64,000 nt of DNA from Candidatus Hydrogenisulfobacillus filiaventi (GCA_902809825.1 LR778114.1:496001-560000); one strand, 5' to 3'. Counted from the first letter of the stretch, positions 1 through 8,869 are shown. The notes: generated by a model not told the origin, from the letters alone. Numbers and translations are program-made.

Positions 1-1177
1 GGAACAGGAGCTGGCGCAGACCATTGACAGCATCCGGGGGGTGCACGCCAGCCGGGTGCTGATCAACGAACCCCCGCCTTCCCTGTTCGGGGAGTCGGGC
101 AACCCGCCCACCGCCTCCGTCTTTGTCGACCTCAATCCGGGGGCGGCGCTCAGCAACGGGCAGGTGCAGGGGATCATGAACCTGGTGGCGCATGCGGTGC
201 CGGGGCTGAAGCCCGACCAGGTGAGCGTGGTCGACCAGTACGGGACCTTGCTTTCCGCCCGCGCCGGGCTCAGCGGGCCGGCGGCGGCGCTGGCGGGGCT
301 GTCCGGCAGCGAGTTGAAGGCGACCGAGGCCACCGATGCCGCCATCGCCAGCCAGGTGCAGAGCATGCTGAACCAGGTGCTGGGACCGGGCCAGGCGGTG
401 GTACGGGTGCAGGCGCAGCTGAACTTTGCCAGCGGCACCCAGACCTCCACCACCTACGGCACGGGGGTGGTCTCCCGGACCTCGGTCAGCAAGCAGACCT
501 CCACCTCCCAGGGCGGGACCGTGATCCCGGCCGGGGCCACCGGCAATACCCCCACCTATCCGGCGGCGGGAACCACCGGTCCCTCCAGCAGCAGCAGCTC
601 CACCACCACCACCCAGTACCTGGTGCCGTCCACTCGCACCACCACCTCCACCCCGGCGGGCAGCATCAGCCGCCTCACGGTGGCGGTGGCGGTCAACCGC
701 CGCCTGAGCCCGGCCCAGGTGCGCAACCTCACCAGCCTGGTCAGCCAGGCGGCCGGCTTGAACCCCGCCCGGGGTGACAAGGTGACGGTCATGGGCCTGC
801 CGTTCAATCAGACCGCCCTCAAGCAGGCCCTGGCTGCCATGCACGCCGCCCAGGTCGCCCGGCGCGACCGGCGCTATGCGGAGGCGGGGGCCGCGGTGCT
901 GGCCGCCCTGGGGCTCCTGCTGTGGGTGCGGTCCTTGAGCCGGCGTTGGGGCGGCCGCCTAGCCCTCAAGGCCAATCCCCCCGCCGCCCTGGCGGGGGCA
1001 GGCGGGGAGGGGGCCCTTTCCCCGGCCTCGGTGGCGGCCCTGCTGAAGACCCTGGAGAAACCGGCACCGGCCACCCCCGCCGATGCCGCTCGTCAGCAGA
1101 TCAGCGAGTGGGCGGCGCGTGATCCTGAGGCGGTGGCCCGGGTGCTGCGGGCCTGGGTCTCGGAGGATGAACGATGA
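1..1177 (+). CDS. fliF: Flagellar MS-ring protein FliF, C-terminal part (5' truncated)
   Basis: The reading frame is open from base 2, so the gene starts upstream of the window and about 391 residues are present. FliF forms the membrane-embedded MS ring on which the export gate and C ring assemble. Visible are the periplasmic ring-building part (EQELAQTIDSIRGVHASRV, then VFVDLNPGAAL), a long Ser/Thr-rich linker (about 460-660) typical of the variable periplasmic loop, a single membrane segment near 875-935 (AGAAVLAALGLLLWV), and a cytoplasmic tail that normally binds FliG. The end is complete (TGA at 1175-1177). fliG follows 24 bases downstream, as in most bacterial fliF-fliG operons. Confidence 0.93.
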   Translation, partial: EQELAQTIDSIRGVHASRVLINEPPPSLFGESGNPPTASVFVDLNPGAALSNGQVQGIMNLVAHAVPGLKPDQVSVVDQYGTLLSARAGLSGPAAALAGLSGSELKATEATDAAIASQVQSMLNQVLGPGQAVVRVQAQLNFASGTQTSTTYGTGVVSRTSVSKQTSTSQGGTVIPAGATGNTPTYPAAGTTGPSSSSSSTTTTQYLVPSTRTTTSTPAGSISRLTVAVAVNRRLSPAQVRNLTSLVSQAAGLNPARGDKVTVMGLPFNQTALKQALAAMHAAQVARRDRRYAEAGAAVLAALGLLLWVRSLSRRWGGRLALKANPPAALAGAGGEGALSPASVAALLKTLEKPAPATPADAARQQISEWAARDPEAVARVLRAWVSEDER

Positions 1178-1201
1178 GCGCCTACCAGGGAGCGGACGGG
1201 C

Positions 1202-2212
1202 ATGGTTAGCGGGGAGCGTTTGAGCGGGACCAGGAAGGCAGCCATCTTGCTGATGGCAGTGGGGCCAGATGTAGCTTCCCAGATCCTCCGCCGGTTGCCG
1301 CGGGAGGAGGTGGACGCCATCATGCTGGAAGTGGCCAACATGAAGCGGGTCGATCCCAAGCTGCAGGACGAGGTGCTGCTGGAGTTCGGGCAGATGCAGA
1401 AGGCGGCCACCGAGATCACCGAGGGCGGGATCGAAGTGGCCCGGGAGATTCTGGAGCGGGCGTTCGATGCCCCCCGCGCCTCCGAGATCCTGCACCGGCT
1501 CACCAGCTTCCTGCAGTCGCGCCCGCTGGAGGTGCTGCGCAAGACCGATCCCGCCCAGATCACCCAATTCCTTCAGGGGGAGCATCCCCAGACCGTGGCG
1601 GTGCTGCTGGCGCACATGGACCCGGTGCAGGCCTCCCAGGTGCTGTCCGCCCTGCCACCGGAGGAGCAGAGCGACGTGGCCCGCCGCATCGCCCTCCTGG
1701 AACGGGTGCCGCCCGAGGTCCTCCACGACCTCGAGGACCTGCTGGAGAAGAAGTTCTCCAATCTGGCGGTCTCGGAGATGAACGCGGTGGGCGGCCTCAA
1801 CGCCATCGTGCCCATCCTTAACAATACCGACCGCAGCTCGGAGCGGGCCATTCTGACCCGCCTGGGGGAGGTGGACCCCGACCTGGCCGAGGAAATCAAG
1901 AGCCGCATGTTCGTATTCGAGAACATCGTGCTCCTGGACGACCGCGCTGTGCAGAAGGTGCTACGCAAGGTGGACAACAAGACCCTGGCCATGGCCCTGA
2001 AGGGGACCCCGCCGGACGTGGCGGACAAGATCTTCCGCAACCTGTCCCAGAAAGCTCAGGAGCTGCTCAAGGACGACATCGAGGTCCTGGGACCGGTGCG
2101 CATCCGGGATGTGGAAAAGGCGCAGCGCGAGATTGTGGGCATCATCCGCGCCCTGGAGGATCAGGGCGAGATCGTGATCTCGCGGGGGGAGCGGGACGAA
2201 TTTGTCTCCTAA
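1202..2212 (+). CDS. fliG: Flagellar motor switch protein FliG
   Basis: C-ring rotor protein, 336 residues, the usual length. FliG links the MS ring to FliM and carries the torque-generating face that meets the stator. The middle-domain EHPQTVAVLLAHM signature lies near residue 130. The C-terminal domain has the charged torque helix with LLDDRAVQKVLRKVD, which keeps the conserved Asp-Asp-Arg and Arg pattern. The ATG at 1202 follows a GGGAGCGG stretch. The stop overlaps the start of fliH, so translation is probably coupled. Cytoplasmic. Confidence 0.97.
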   Translation: MVSGERLSGTRKAAILLMAVGPDVASQILRRLPREEVDAIMLEVANMKRVDPKLQDEVLLEFGQMQKAATEITEGGIEVAREILERAFDAPRASEILHRLTSFLQSRPLEVLRKTDPAQITQFLQGEHPQTVAVLLAHMDPVQASQVLSALPPEEQSDVARRIALLERVPPEVLHDLEDLLEKKFSNLAVSEMNAVGGLNAIVPILNNTDRSSERAILTRLGEVDPDLAEEIKSRMFVFENIVLLDDRAVQKVLRKVDNKTLAMALKGTPPDVADKIFRNLSQKAQELLKDDIEVLGPVRIRDVEKAQREIVGIIRALEDQGEIVISRGERDEFVS

Positions 2213-2912
2213 AGCCGTGATTAAGCTGGAGGCGCAGCGCCGGTCGGAGGAGCCGCTGGCACTGGAGGCGGCCGGACCCGGGCCCGACTGGGGGCCGGTG
2301 GAGGTGGAGGCACGGCGGGTGGCGGCCGAGGTGCTGGCCCAGGCGCGCTCGGAGGCCGAGCGCCTGCTGGAGGAAGCCCGGGTTCGGGCCGGCGACCTGG
2401 AGGTGGAGGCCCGCCGCCGGGGGGAGGAGGCAGGACGGGCGGCGGCGTACGCCGAGGCGGCGGCCACGGCTGCCGGCCTGCTGGAGAGCCTGCGTGCCCG
2501 GGTGGCGGAGGCGGAGGCGGCCCTGGGCCAGGTGCTCGGCTGGCTTAAGGCGCGGGAGGATCCGCTGGTGCTGGGTCTGGCGGCGGCGCTGGCAGAAGCC
2601 GCCTGGGGCCGGGCCGTGGCCGAGGACCCCGGCCGGCTCCTGCAGTTTATCCGGGAGGCCGCGGCCGCCCTGGAGGAGGAGGCGGTGACCGTCTACCTGC
2701 CGCCCGGCACCCTGGCCCGCCTGCGGGCATTGGGCGACGCCCTCGCCACCGCTCCGGCGTTGCGCTGGCAGGCGCGGCCCGGCCTGGATCCCGGAGCCGT
2801 GCTGCTGCGGTTTGCGGGCGGAGGCCGCGACGCCTCGCCGGTGGCGGTCCTGACCACCCTTCTCCGCCGCGCCCTCGAGGGTGAGGCCGGCGGGGAGGAG
2901 GCCGGTCCGTGA
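2202..2912 (+). CDS. fliH: Flagellar export apparatus protein FliH
   Basis: A 236-residue protein with a long Ala/Glu/Arg-rich coiled coil (about residues 35-110) and a C-terminal globular part, the layout of FliH, the stator-like partner of the export ATPase FliI. Sequence conservation is low in this family, so the call rests on the coiled coil, the length and the position between fliG and fliI. The start chosen is TTG at 2202, overlapping the fliG stop and preceded by GGGGGAG at 2184-2190; an in-frame GTG at 2217 is the alternative. The stop overlaps the fliI GTG start. Confidence 0.85.
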   Translation: MSPKAVIKLEAQRRSEEPLALEAAGPGPDWGPVEVEARRVAAEVLAQARSEAERLLEEARVRAGDLEVEARRRGEEAGRAAAYAEAAATAAGLLESLRARVAEAEAALGQVLGWLKAREDPLVLGLAAALAEAAWGRAVAEDPGRLLQFIREAAAALEEEAVTVYLPPGTLARLRALGDALATAPALRWQARPGLDPGAVLLRFAGGGRDASPVAVLTTLLRRALEGEAGGEEAGP

Positions 2913-4243
2913 TCACCGTGGATGCGCTCCGCCGCCGGCTGGCGGGGGTGGACCCGCTGCCTCCCATCGGCTGGGTGGAGGAGGTAGTGGGATTGGGGGT
3001 GGTCAGCGAAGGACCCCGCCGCGCAATTGGGGATGCGGTCCGCATCCGCCCGGCCGGGGGCGGCGAACTGCCGGCAGAGGTGATCGGCTTCCGGCCCGGC
3101 GGCCGGCTCCTGCTGCTTCCGTTGGGGGAGGCGGCCGGACTGGAGGCGGGAGACGTGGTCCGGGCCGATGGTCCCTTGCGGGTGCCGGTGGGGTCCGGCA
3201 TCCGGGGACGTCTGCTGGACGGTCTTGGCCGCCCCCTGGATGGGGGTCCGCCGTGGGGGGCGCGGGTGCCGCTGGCGGGGCGGCCGCCGGCCCCCCTGGA
3301 GCGGCGGCCTATCCGGGAGCCGTTGTGGACGGGCGTGGCGGCCATTGATGCCCTGCTTACGCTGGGGCGGGGCCAGCGTATCGGCATCTTTGCCGGCGCC
3401 GGCGTCGGGAAGACCACCCTCATGCATCAGATCCTGGAGGGTACCGCCGCCGACCTGGCGGTGGTGGCGCTGGTGGGGGAGCGCGGGCGCGAGGTGGCGG
3501 AGTTCTACCAGAGCCTGGATGCCTCCCGCCGCGACCGCATTGTGGTGGTGGCCACCACCGCCGCCGAGCCGCCCCTGCTGCGCCTGAAGGCGGTGGAAAC
3601 CGCCACCCGCATGGCGGAGGCGGCACGTGACCAGGGGCTTCAGGTGCTGCTGCTGGTGGATTCGCTCACCCGGGTGGCGATGGCGGCGCGGGAGGTGGGG
3701 CTGGCGGCGGGGGAGCCGCCCAGCGCCCGCGGCTATCCGCCCTCGGTGTTCGCCATGCTGCCCCGCCTGTTCGAGCGGGCGGGGGCGACGGCCCGCGGGT
3801 CCATCACCGCCGTCTACACCGTGCTGCTGGATGGCGACGATCCTGACGATCCGGTGAGCGATGCCGTGCGGGGTCTGCTTGATGGGGGCATCTACCTGGC
3901 CCGGGAGCTGGCCGAACGCCATCAGTTCCCGGCCATCGACCTTACCCGCTCGCTTTCGCGGGTGATGCCGGCGGTGGTGCCGGCGGCGCAATGGGAGGTA
4001 GCGGGGGAGGTGCGCCGGTTGCTGAGCCGGTTCGAGCGGGCGCGGGACCTGGTGGAGTTGGGCGCCTACCGCCCGGGGCGGGATGCGGAGCTGGACCGGG
4101 CCCTGGCGGTGGTGCCCGCGGTCTGGGAGGCGTTGCGCCAGGCGCCCGGGGAGCATGTGGACCCCGTGCAGGCCCTGGCGCGGGTGGAGGCGGCGCTCAG
4201 AACCCCGCCCTTGACGGCGGAGCTGGAGGAGGCGGAGGCATGA
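2909..4243 (+). CDS. fliI: Flagellum-specific type III export ATPase FliI
   Basis: F1-beta-like ATPase, 444 residues, that energises delivery of flagellar export substrates at the inner membrane. Walker A is GAGVGKTT (residues 163-170). ERGREVAEF lies near 191-199. The Walker B strand is LLLVDSLTR with Asp 251. The C-terminal part has the helical domain typical of FliI/YscN. The GTG start at 2909 overlaps the fliH stop (GTGA), and the stop overlaps the first candidate ATG of fliJ. This places fliH, fliI and fliJ as one coupled export module. Confidence 0.97.
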   Translation: MITVDALRRRLAGVDPLPPIGWVEEVVGLGVVSEGPRRAIGDAVRIRPAGGGELPAEVIGFRPGGRLLLLPLGEAAGLEAGDVVRADGPLRVPVGSGIRGRLLDGLGRPLDGGPPWGARVPLAGRPPAPLERRPIREPLWTGVAAIDALLTLGRGQRIGIFAGAGVGKTTLMHQILEGTAADLAVVALVGERGREVAEFYQSLDASRRDRIVVVATTAAEPPLLRLKAVETATRMAEAARDQGLQVLLLVDSLTRVAMAAREVGLAAGEPPSARGYPPSVFAMLPRLFERAGATARGSITAVYTVLLDGDDPDDPVSDAVRGLLDGGIYLARELAERHQFPAIDLTRSLSRVMPAVVPAAQWEVAGEVRRLLSRFERARDLVELGAYRPGRDAELDRALAVVPAVWEALRQAPGEHVDPVQALARVEAALRTPPLTAELEEAEA

Positions 4244-4665
4244 TGGGTCCCAAGGGGAAGGCGGCGGCGCTGGCGGCCCTCTGGGACGCGCGGGTGGCAG
4301 AGGCCGAGGCGGCCCTGGTGGCGGCCCGGGCCGAGCAGCAACGGCTGCAGGCGGAGGTGGCCCGTCTGGTCCGGCAGTTGCCGGGCGGCCCCCAAGCGGG
4401 GGGGTTGACCACGGTGGAGGCCTTGTGGGGGGCCGTGCGCTGGGCGGGGCGGATCCATACAGAAGTTTCCCGTCGTGAAATGGAGGAATTGGAAATTTCC
4501 CGTCGTATTAGGGAATTACAGGGCAAGCTTGTCGAAGCCCGGCGCCGGCGCGAAGTGCTGCAACGCTGGCTGGACCGGCAGGCACGGCAGACCCTGCGGG
4601 CCCGGCAACGGCTGCTGGCCCGGAACCAGGAGGAAACGGCCGCCGCGCGCTTCCGCCGGGGCTGA
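4240..4665 (+). CDS. fliJ: Flagellar export chaperone FliJ-like
   Basis: A 141-residue, almost wholly helical coiled-coil protein (typical FliJ is about 145), rich in Ala/Glu/Arg/Gln. FliJ is the gamma-subunit-like stalk that couples FliI to the export gate. Two ATGs (4240 and 4243) overlap the fliI stop, so either start gives nearly the same protein. The family is weakly conserved. The assignment depends on length, coiled coil and position directly after fliI. The stretch 4455-4515 is visibly more AT-rich than its surroundings. Confidence 0.78.
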   Translation: MMGPKGKAAALAALWDARVAEAEAALVAARAEQQRLQAEVARLVRQLPGGPQAGGLTTVEALWGAVRWAGRIHTEVSRREMEELEISRRIRELQGKLVEARRRREVLQRWLDRQARQTLRARQRLLARNQEETAAARFRRG

Positions 4666-4681
4666 GCAAGGAGGGAAGGCC

Positions 4682-5377
4682 GTGGAAATCCTGCCGGAGG
4701 CCGGGGATGCGGTGCAGCTGGTGAGCGGCGCCCGCGGATTTGCCACCCGCGTCATCCGCCGGCTGCGCGGGGACATCTACGTGGACGGATTGGGACTGCC
4801 GTCCCTGACGGCGGTGGCCCCGGGCAGCCTGCTGGGTTTGCGCTGGGAGCGCGAGGACCGCTGGTGGGTGGCCCCGGTCCGGGTCCTCGACATCCTGGAT
4901 CCCCTGACCATCGTGGTGGTGCGGGCGGAGGGGCCGGCCCATCCCGTCGAGCAGCGGCGGTCGCCCCGTATCACCGTTAGCCTGCCCATGGAGTATCGGC
5001 TGCTGCGGCCGGACAGCCGGCCGGTACTGGCCTCCACGCTGGACATTTCCGCGGTGGGGTTGCGGTTTCCGGCGGAGCGGCAGCTCTGGCGGGGGGTGTC
5101 CCTGCGCATCACCCTCCAGATCGGGGGGCGGACCCTGGCGCTCCTGGGCCGGGTGACGCGGGTGGATGCCCAGCCCCGCCTGATCCGCGGCCGGCAGCTG
5201 TGGGAGACGGCGGTGGAGTTCTATCAGGTGCCGGCGGCCACCCGCCAGACCCTGGAGACCTACATCCGGGAGGTCACCCGCTACCGGGAAGCCCGGGCTG
5301 CCGGGACCGCCGCCCCGATTGACCCCGGGAAGGAAGGGGGAAAGGCGGATGCACGTCCAGCTTCCGCCGGGGCCTGA
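4682..5377 (+). CDS. PilZ-domain protein (putative c-di-GMP receptor, YcgR-like)
   Basis: A 231-residue protein. Residues 1-85 form a beta-rich N-terminal domain like the YcgR N-domain. A PilZ domain follows with the two c-di-GMP-binding signatures RRSPR (92-96) and DISAVG (121-126, matching D/N-x-S-x-x-G). Proteins of this build bind c-di-GMP and slow or bias the flagellar motor through FliG/FliM or MotA. The GTG start at 4682 is chosen because AAGGAGGG sits just upstream at 4668-4675; the longer open frame runs back into fliJ. It lies between fliJ and fliK and overlaps fliK by 29 bases, so it is co-translated with the basal-body genes. The effect on motility is inferred. Confidence 0.85.
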   Translation: MEILPEAGDAVQLVSGARGFATRVIRRLRGDIYVDGLGLPSLTAVAPGSLLGLRWEREDRWWVAPVRVLDILDPLTIVVVRAEGPAHPVEQRRSPRITVSLPMEYRLLRPDSRPVLASTLDISAVGLRFPAERQLWRGVSLRITLQIGGRTLALLGRVTRVDAQPRLIRGRQLWETAVEFYQVPAATRQTLETYIREVTRYREARAAGTAAPIDPGKEGGKADARPASAGA

Positions 5378-6557
5378 GACCGCGAAACGGGGGCGGGTCC
5401 CGGTGCGGGTTCGTCCGGGTCCGGCGGTATCCCGTCGCGGCTCTGGCGACCGGGAGGACTTCCGGCAGGCGCTGGCCGCTGCCCGCGTGCCGAAGGGCCG
5501 CCGGCGCCGGACTCCGGAGGCCCGTCATCCCGGCGCCCCGCCGGGGACGGCCGCCCCGGCGGCCGCGGCGTTGCCGGTCCTCCTGCCGGCCGTCCGGGCG
5601 GGGCCGGAACGCGGAACGCCCCGGGGACCGGCGCGTCCACCGGGGACGGTCTCCGGCTCCCGCCGGCAGCGGCTGTCCCGCCCCGCCGGGCGCGTCCGGC
5701 CGCCGGCCCCGGCATCGTCAGCAGGTCGGCCGGCCCGGGCGGGCGCCGCCCCGCCACCGGATCCGGCCCTCCCACCCGCAGGGGAGGCGGCCCGGCCCCC
5801 GGCCGGCCATCCCGGACGGTTGCGGGCCGTTAGAAGGGCCCCGCCGCCCGGGCGGCCCCGGCGTCCGCAGACGGTCGTTCCTTCCGCCGGCCGCCCGGCC
5901 CCCCGCCGGCCGGCAGCGGTTCCAGCGCCCCGCCGGCCCGGTCCTGCGGCGGCAGCACCGCCGGCCGCCCGGGCCTCCGCCGGGCGGAGGCATCCGGCCC
6001 CGGCGCCGCCCCCCCTGGCAGGGCCGGTGAGCGGCGTCCGTCCCGGCCCCAGCCCTGGTCCGGGACCGGTCCCGTCCCCGGAGTCCGCGGCGCCGGCGGC
6101 TTCCGCAGCCGGTCCCCGCTGGCGGGTGCAGCCGGTGCGGGAATCCGGCGCCGGGACGCCGGCGCTCTATCGGGTCCGCCCCCCGGCCGCGCCGCCGCTG
6201 GAGGTGCGGCTGCAGCCGGTGGGTGCGGACACCGGGGTGGCGGTGGTGTTTCCGGCGGCGCTGGGCGATTGGCACGCCGCCCTGCTTCCCCATCGCGGCG
6301 AACTGACGGCGCTGCTGGCGGCGTGGGGGGTGAGCCCCGGTCCCGTGCACCTGATGCAGGCGTCCCCGCCCGCAGGCGGGGGCAGCGGGATGGCCGGCTT
6401 CGTCGGCGGATTCGGGGGCGGCGGGCCGCCCGGAGGGGAGGGGGGCCGGGGAGATGGTAGTTTGCCGTTGCCCTACCGGCCGCGGACCGGACCGCCGCCG
6501 GGGCCGGTCCCGGCGGCGGCCGCGCCCGGTGGCGGAGGCGTCGACCTCCGCCTCTAA
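5349..6557 (+). CDS. fliK: Hook-length control protein FliK-like, Pro/Arg-rich
   Basis: A 402-residue protein whose first 260 residues are extremely Pro/Arg/Ala-rich and probably disordered. Residues about 280-345 fold like the Flg_hook domain of FliK: LEVRLQPVGADTG, a Val/Phe strand, then a helix ending in LAAWGVSPGPVHL. FliK is exported and switches export specificity from hook to filament subunits. The ATG at 5349 is chosen over an upstream TTG because of the purine-rich AAGGAAGGGGGAAAGG just before it. The order fliK-flgD-flgE supports the call. The composition of the N-terminal half makes exact homology impossible to judge by eye. Confidence 0.75.
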   Translation: MHVQLPPGPETAKRGRVPVRVRPGPAVSRRGSGDREDFRQALAAARVPKGRRRRTPEARHPGAPPGTAAPAAAALPVLLPAVRAGPERGTPRGPARPPGTVSGSRRQRLSRPAGRVRPPAPASSAGRPARAGAAPPPDPALPPAGEAARPPAGHPGRLRAVRRAPPPGRPRRPQTVVPSAGRPAPRRPAAVPAPRRPGPAAAAPPAARASAGRRHPAPAPPPLAGPVSGVRPGPSPGPGPVPSPESAAPAASAAGPRWRVQPVRESGAGTPALYRVRPPAAPPLEVRLQPVGADTGVAVVFPAALGDWHAALLPHRGELTALLAAWGVSPGPVHLMQASPPAGGGSGMAGFVGGFGGGGPPGGEGGRGDGSLPLPYRPRTGPPPGPVPAAAAPGGGGVDLRL

Positions 6558-6596
6558 ACAGAAGCGGGGAGGATGGCCCCGGTGGGAGGTGAGGCG

Positions 6597-7001
6597 ATGA
6601 GCGTGAACCCGGTCCCTACCCTGGGAACTGCTCCGGCGGGCAGCAGCCTGGCTGGGGGGCAGGTCACGGAGCAGGACTTCCTGACCCTGCTGGGGGCGGA
6701 GCTGAAGTACCAGGACCCGCTGCAGCCGTTGTCCAACACCGACTTCCTGGCGCAGCTGGCCCAGTTCTCGACCCTGGGCGGCATCACCGATATCGAACAG
6801 ACCCTGAAGACCCTGGCCGGAGCCTGGGATGGCGCTGCCGGCCTGGTGGGGGCGGCGGCCCTGATCGGGAAGACCGTGACCACCAGCGACGGCCGCAACG
6901 GGACGGTCAGTGCCGTGCTCAATGCCGGCGGTTCCCTGTCCCTGGAGGTGTCCGGGGTGGGAACGGTGCCGGTCTCCTCCGTCACCCGGGTGGAGGGCTG
7001 A
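6597..7001 (+). CDS. flgD: Hook assembly scaffold protein FlgD
   Basis: A 134-residue short FlgD of the Firmicutes type. The family hallmark FLTLLGAELKYQDPLQPLSN is present, followed by a helix on FLAQLAQFSTL and a small beta C-terminal part. FlgD caps the growing hook and is needed for FlgE polymerisation. The ATG at 6597 follows GGGAGGTGAGGCG, an excellent ribosome site; an earlier in-frame start at 6573 has no such site. The Gram-negative C-terminal Ig-like extension is absent, as in Bacillus. Confidence 0.95.
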   Translation: MSVNPVPTLGTAPAGSSLAGGQVTEQDFLTLLGAELKYQDPLQPLSNTDFLAQLAQFSTLGGITDIEQTLKTLAGAWDGAAGLVGAAALIGKTVTTSDGRNGTVSAVLNAGGSLSLEVSGVGTVPVSSVTRVEG

Positions 7002-7003
7002 GC

Positions 7004-7453
7004 ATGCGCACGGACGGGCTGCCGCCCGCCGGGTCCGCACCGGCAGTGGCCGGGATGGGGAGAGGGACGGGATTCCGCACCGCGCTCAACGAGGCCCTGA
7101 CCCTATCCCGCCATGCGGCCGCCCGTTTGCAGGGCCGCCTGCCCGGTCTCGACCCGGGCGAGGCAGGGGGGGTGCCGGCGGTGGTGGACCAGCTGCGCCG
7201 CGCGGGGGCGCGCAAGGCGGCCCTGGTGCTGCCGGCGTCGGGGGCGATCCTGATCGTGGCGCCGCAGTCGCGCACCCTGATCACGGCGCTGGACCTGCCC
7301 GGCGGGCAGGCCGTGGTGACAGCTATTGATGCCATGGCGGTAGTGGGCCGGACCCCGGCCCCGTCCGCGCCCGGCGCGGACGGGGCCCCGGAAGCCCCGC
7401 ATCCCCGAACGACGGACGGGATGCCCGCCCCGGTGCACTGGCGTTTGCTGTAA
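7004..7453 (+). CDS. Flagellar operon protein of the TIGR02530 type
   Basis: A 149-residue protein that resembles the small flagellar operon protein (TIGR02530) usually found between flgD and flgE in Firmicutes. It has an N-terminal FRTALNEAL helix, a SRHAAARLQGR segment, then VVDQLRRAGARKAALVLP and the strand pair ILIVAPQSRTLITALDL ending in AIDAMAVV. The biochemical role of the family is not established; it is associated with hook assembly. The ATG at 7004 starts 2 bases after the flgD stop. The last 30 residues are a variable Pro/Ala tail. Confidence 0.8.
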   Translation: MRTDGLPPAGSAPAVAGMGRGTGFRTALNEALTLSRHAAARLQGRLPGLDPGEAGGVPAVVDQLRRAGARKAALVLPASGAILIVAPQSRTLITALDLPGGQAVVTAIDAMAVVGRTPAPSAPGADGAPEAPHPRTTDGMPAPVHWRLL

Positions 7454-7485
7454 CAGCCGGCGCCGGCAAGGAAGGAGCGGATGCT

Positions 7486-8823
7486 ATGGGAGCGCTGTAT
7501 GCCGCCATCTCCGGGCTCAATGCGGAGCAGACGGCGCTCAACGTGGTGGCGGAGAATATCGCCAACACCAATACAGTAGGGTACAAATCGAGCTCGGTGC
7601 GGTTCGCGGAAGCCCTGCTGCAGACCCTTTCCGCAGGCTCAGCGCCCAGCGCCACCCTCGGGGGAACCAACCCCATCCAGGTGGCGGCAGGGTCCGCGGT
7701 CAACCCGGCGGCGGTGGCGGTCAACATGGCGCAGGGCAGCCTGCAGGCCACCGGCAGCAACACCGATATGGCCATTCAGGGGGCCGGCTTCTTCGTGGTC
7801 AAGACCCCCAACGGCTATGCCTATACCCGCGCCGGCAACTTCCACCTGGATGCCAACGGGGAACTGGTGACGGCCCAGGGGGATCCCGTACTGGGCTGGA
7901 CTGCCGGGGAGGTGCAGAACGGGCTGCTGACCCCGCAGAACCTGGGGCCGTTAACTATTCCCATCGGTACGACCCTGCATGCTACCGCAACCAGCGGCGC
8001 CACCCTGACCGGCAACCTGAACAGTACCAACACGGGTACGGCCAATGCGGCCAGCACGTCCTATAGCGTGCCGATGACCCTCTATGATCAGGCCGGCAAT
8101 TCAATCACTGTGACGCTGGTTTTTTCCGATCCCACAGCGGTTTCCGGCACCACCTCCTCCGGGGCAGCTTGGCAGGGCATCCAATGGACCGCGAAGCTGG
8201 AGGACGCCAGCGGCAATCAGATCGGTAATACCCAGTACCTGAACATCCCCACCAACGCCGGCGGCCCCGCGCCGTTCTGGGCTTCGGGAGCCGGATCCGG
8301 CACCGCGGCAACCAGCGGTGCGGCCAGCTGGACGATTCCCGCCTCGGGCCCCTTTCCCGATGGGTCGCCGCCCATCACCTTGACCATCACCAACAACCAG
8401 GTCAGTACCATGACCTCCTACGCCAGCAGCACCACCGCCCAGGCGAGTCCCAACGGCAACGGGGCCGGGGTGCTGGTGAACTTCAGCGTGCAGGCGGACG
8501 GCACCATTGAAGGCACCTTCTCCAACGGCCAGACCGCCACCCTGGGCATGGTCGCCCTGGCGGGGTTCAACAACCCGGCGGGCCTGCTCAACATCGGCAA
8601 CAACCTCTGGCAGCAGTCCAACGACTCCGGGGTGCCGGTATATGGCGCGGGCGGCAAAGGCGGCCGCGGCACCATCGTGGACGGATCCCTGGAGGAGTCC
8701 AACGTCAACCTGTCCAACCAGTTTGTCGACATGATCGTGGCCCAGCAGGGATACCAGGCCAACGCCAAGGTCATCACTGTGGACCAGGTGTTGAAGAACA
8801 CCCTCATCCAGGCCATCCAGTAG
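7486..8823 (+). CDS. flgE: Flagellar hook protein FlgE
   Basis: A 445-residue rod/hook family protein. The N-terminal rod motif is SGLNAEQTALNVVAENIANT. The D1 region with GAGFFVV and YTRAGNFHLDANGEL follows, then a long Ser/Thr/Gly-rich outer domain (residues 150-330). The C-terminal helix has LSNQFVDMIVAQQGYQANAK. Length and large central domain fit the hook subunit rather than a rod protein. GGAAGGAGC upstream fits a ribosome site. It is the last gene of the first plus-strand block and is followed by a hairpin at 8841-8869. Confidence 0.94.
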   Translation: MGALYAAISGLNAEQTALNVVAENIANTNTVGYKSSSVRFAEALLQTLSAGSAPSATLGGTNPIQVAAGSAVNPAAVAVNMAQGSLQATGSNTDMAIQGAGFFVVKTPNGYAYTRAGNFHLDANGELVTAQGDPVLGWTAGEVQNGLLTPQNLGPLTIPIGTTLHATATSGATLTGNLNSTNTGTANAASTSYSVPMTLYDQAGNSITVTLVFSDPTAVSGTTSSGAAWQGIQWTAKLEDASGNQIGNTQYLNIPTNAGGPAPFWASGAGSGTAATSGAASWTIPASGPFPDGSPPITLTITNNQVSTMTSYASSTTAQASPNGNGAGVLVNFSVQADGTIEGTFSNGQTATLGMVALAGFNNPAGLLNIGNNLWQQSNDSGVPVYGAGGKGGRGTIVDGSLEESNVNLSNQFVDMIVAQQGYQANAKVITVDQVLKNTLIQAIQ

Positions 8824-8840
8824 GGCAGGGCGGCAGACAA

Positions 8841-8869
8841 AGGCCCGCGGGCGCTCCGCCTGCGGGCCT
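8841..8869. terminator. Hairpin between convergent flgE and dsrE-like gene
   Basis: AGGCCCGC at 8841-8848 pairs with GCGGGCCT at 8862-8869. Inner pairs extend the stem to 12 with one G-T pair, leaving a 5-base loop. It lies between two convergent genes. No strong T run follows on the plus strand; on the minus strand the hairpin is followed by TTTGTCTG. Probably a shared terminator. Confidence 0.65.

Noticed and set aside
2693-4156. Long minus-strand open frame (487 codons) opposite fliI
   Set aside because: His/Pro/Arg-rich shadow of a clear fliI gene; caused by high GC third positions.
5718-7040. 440-codon minus-strand frame opposite fliK and flgD
   Set aside because: No ribosome site or family; mirror of Pro/Arg-rich fliK.
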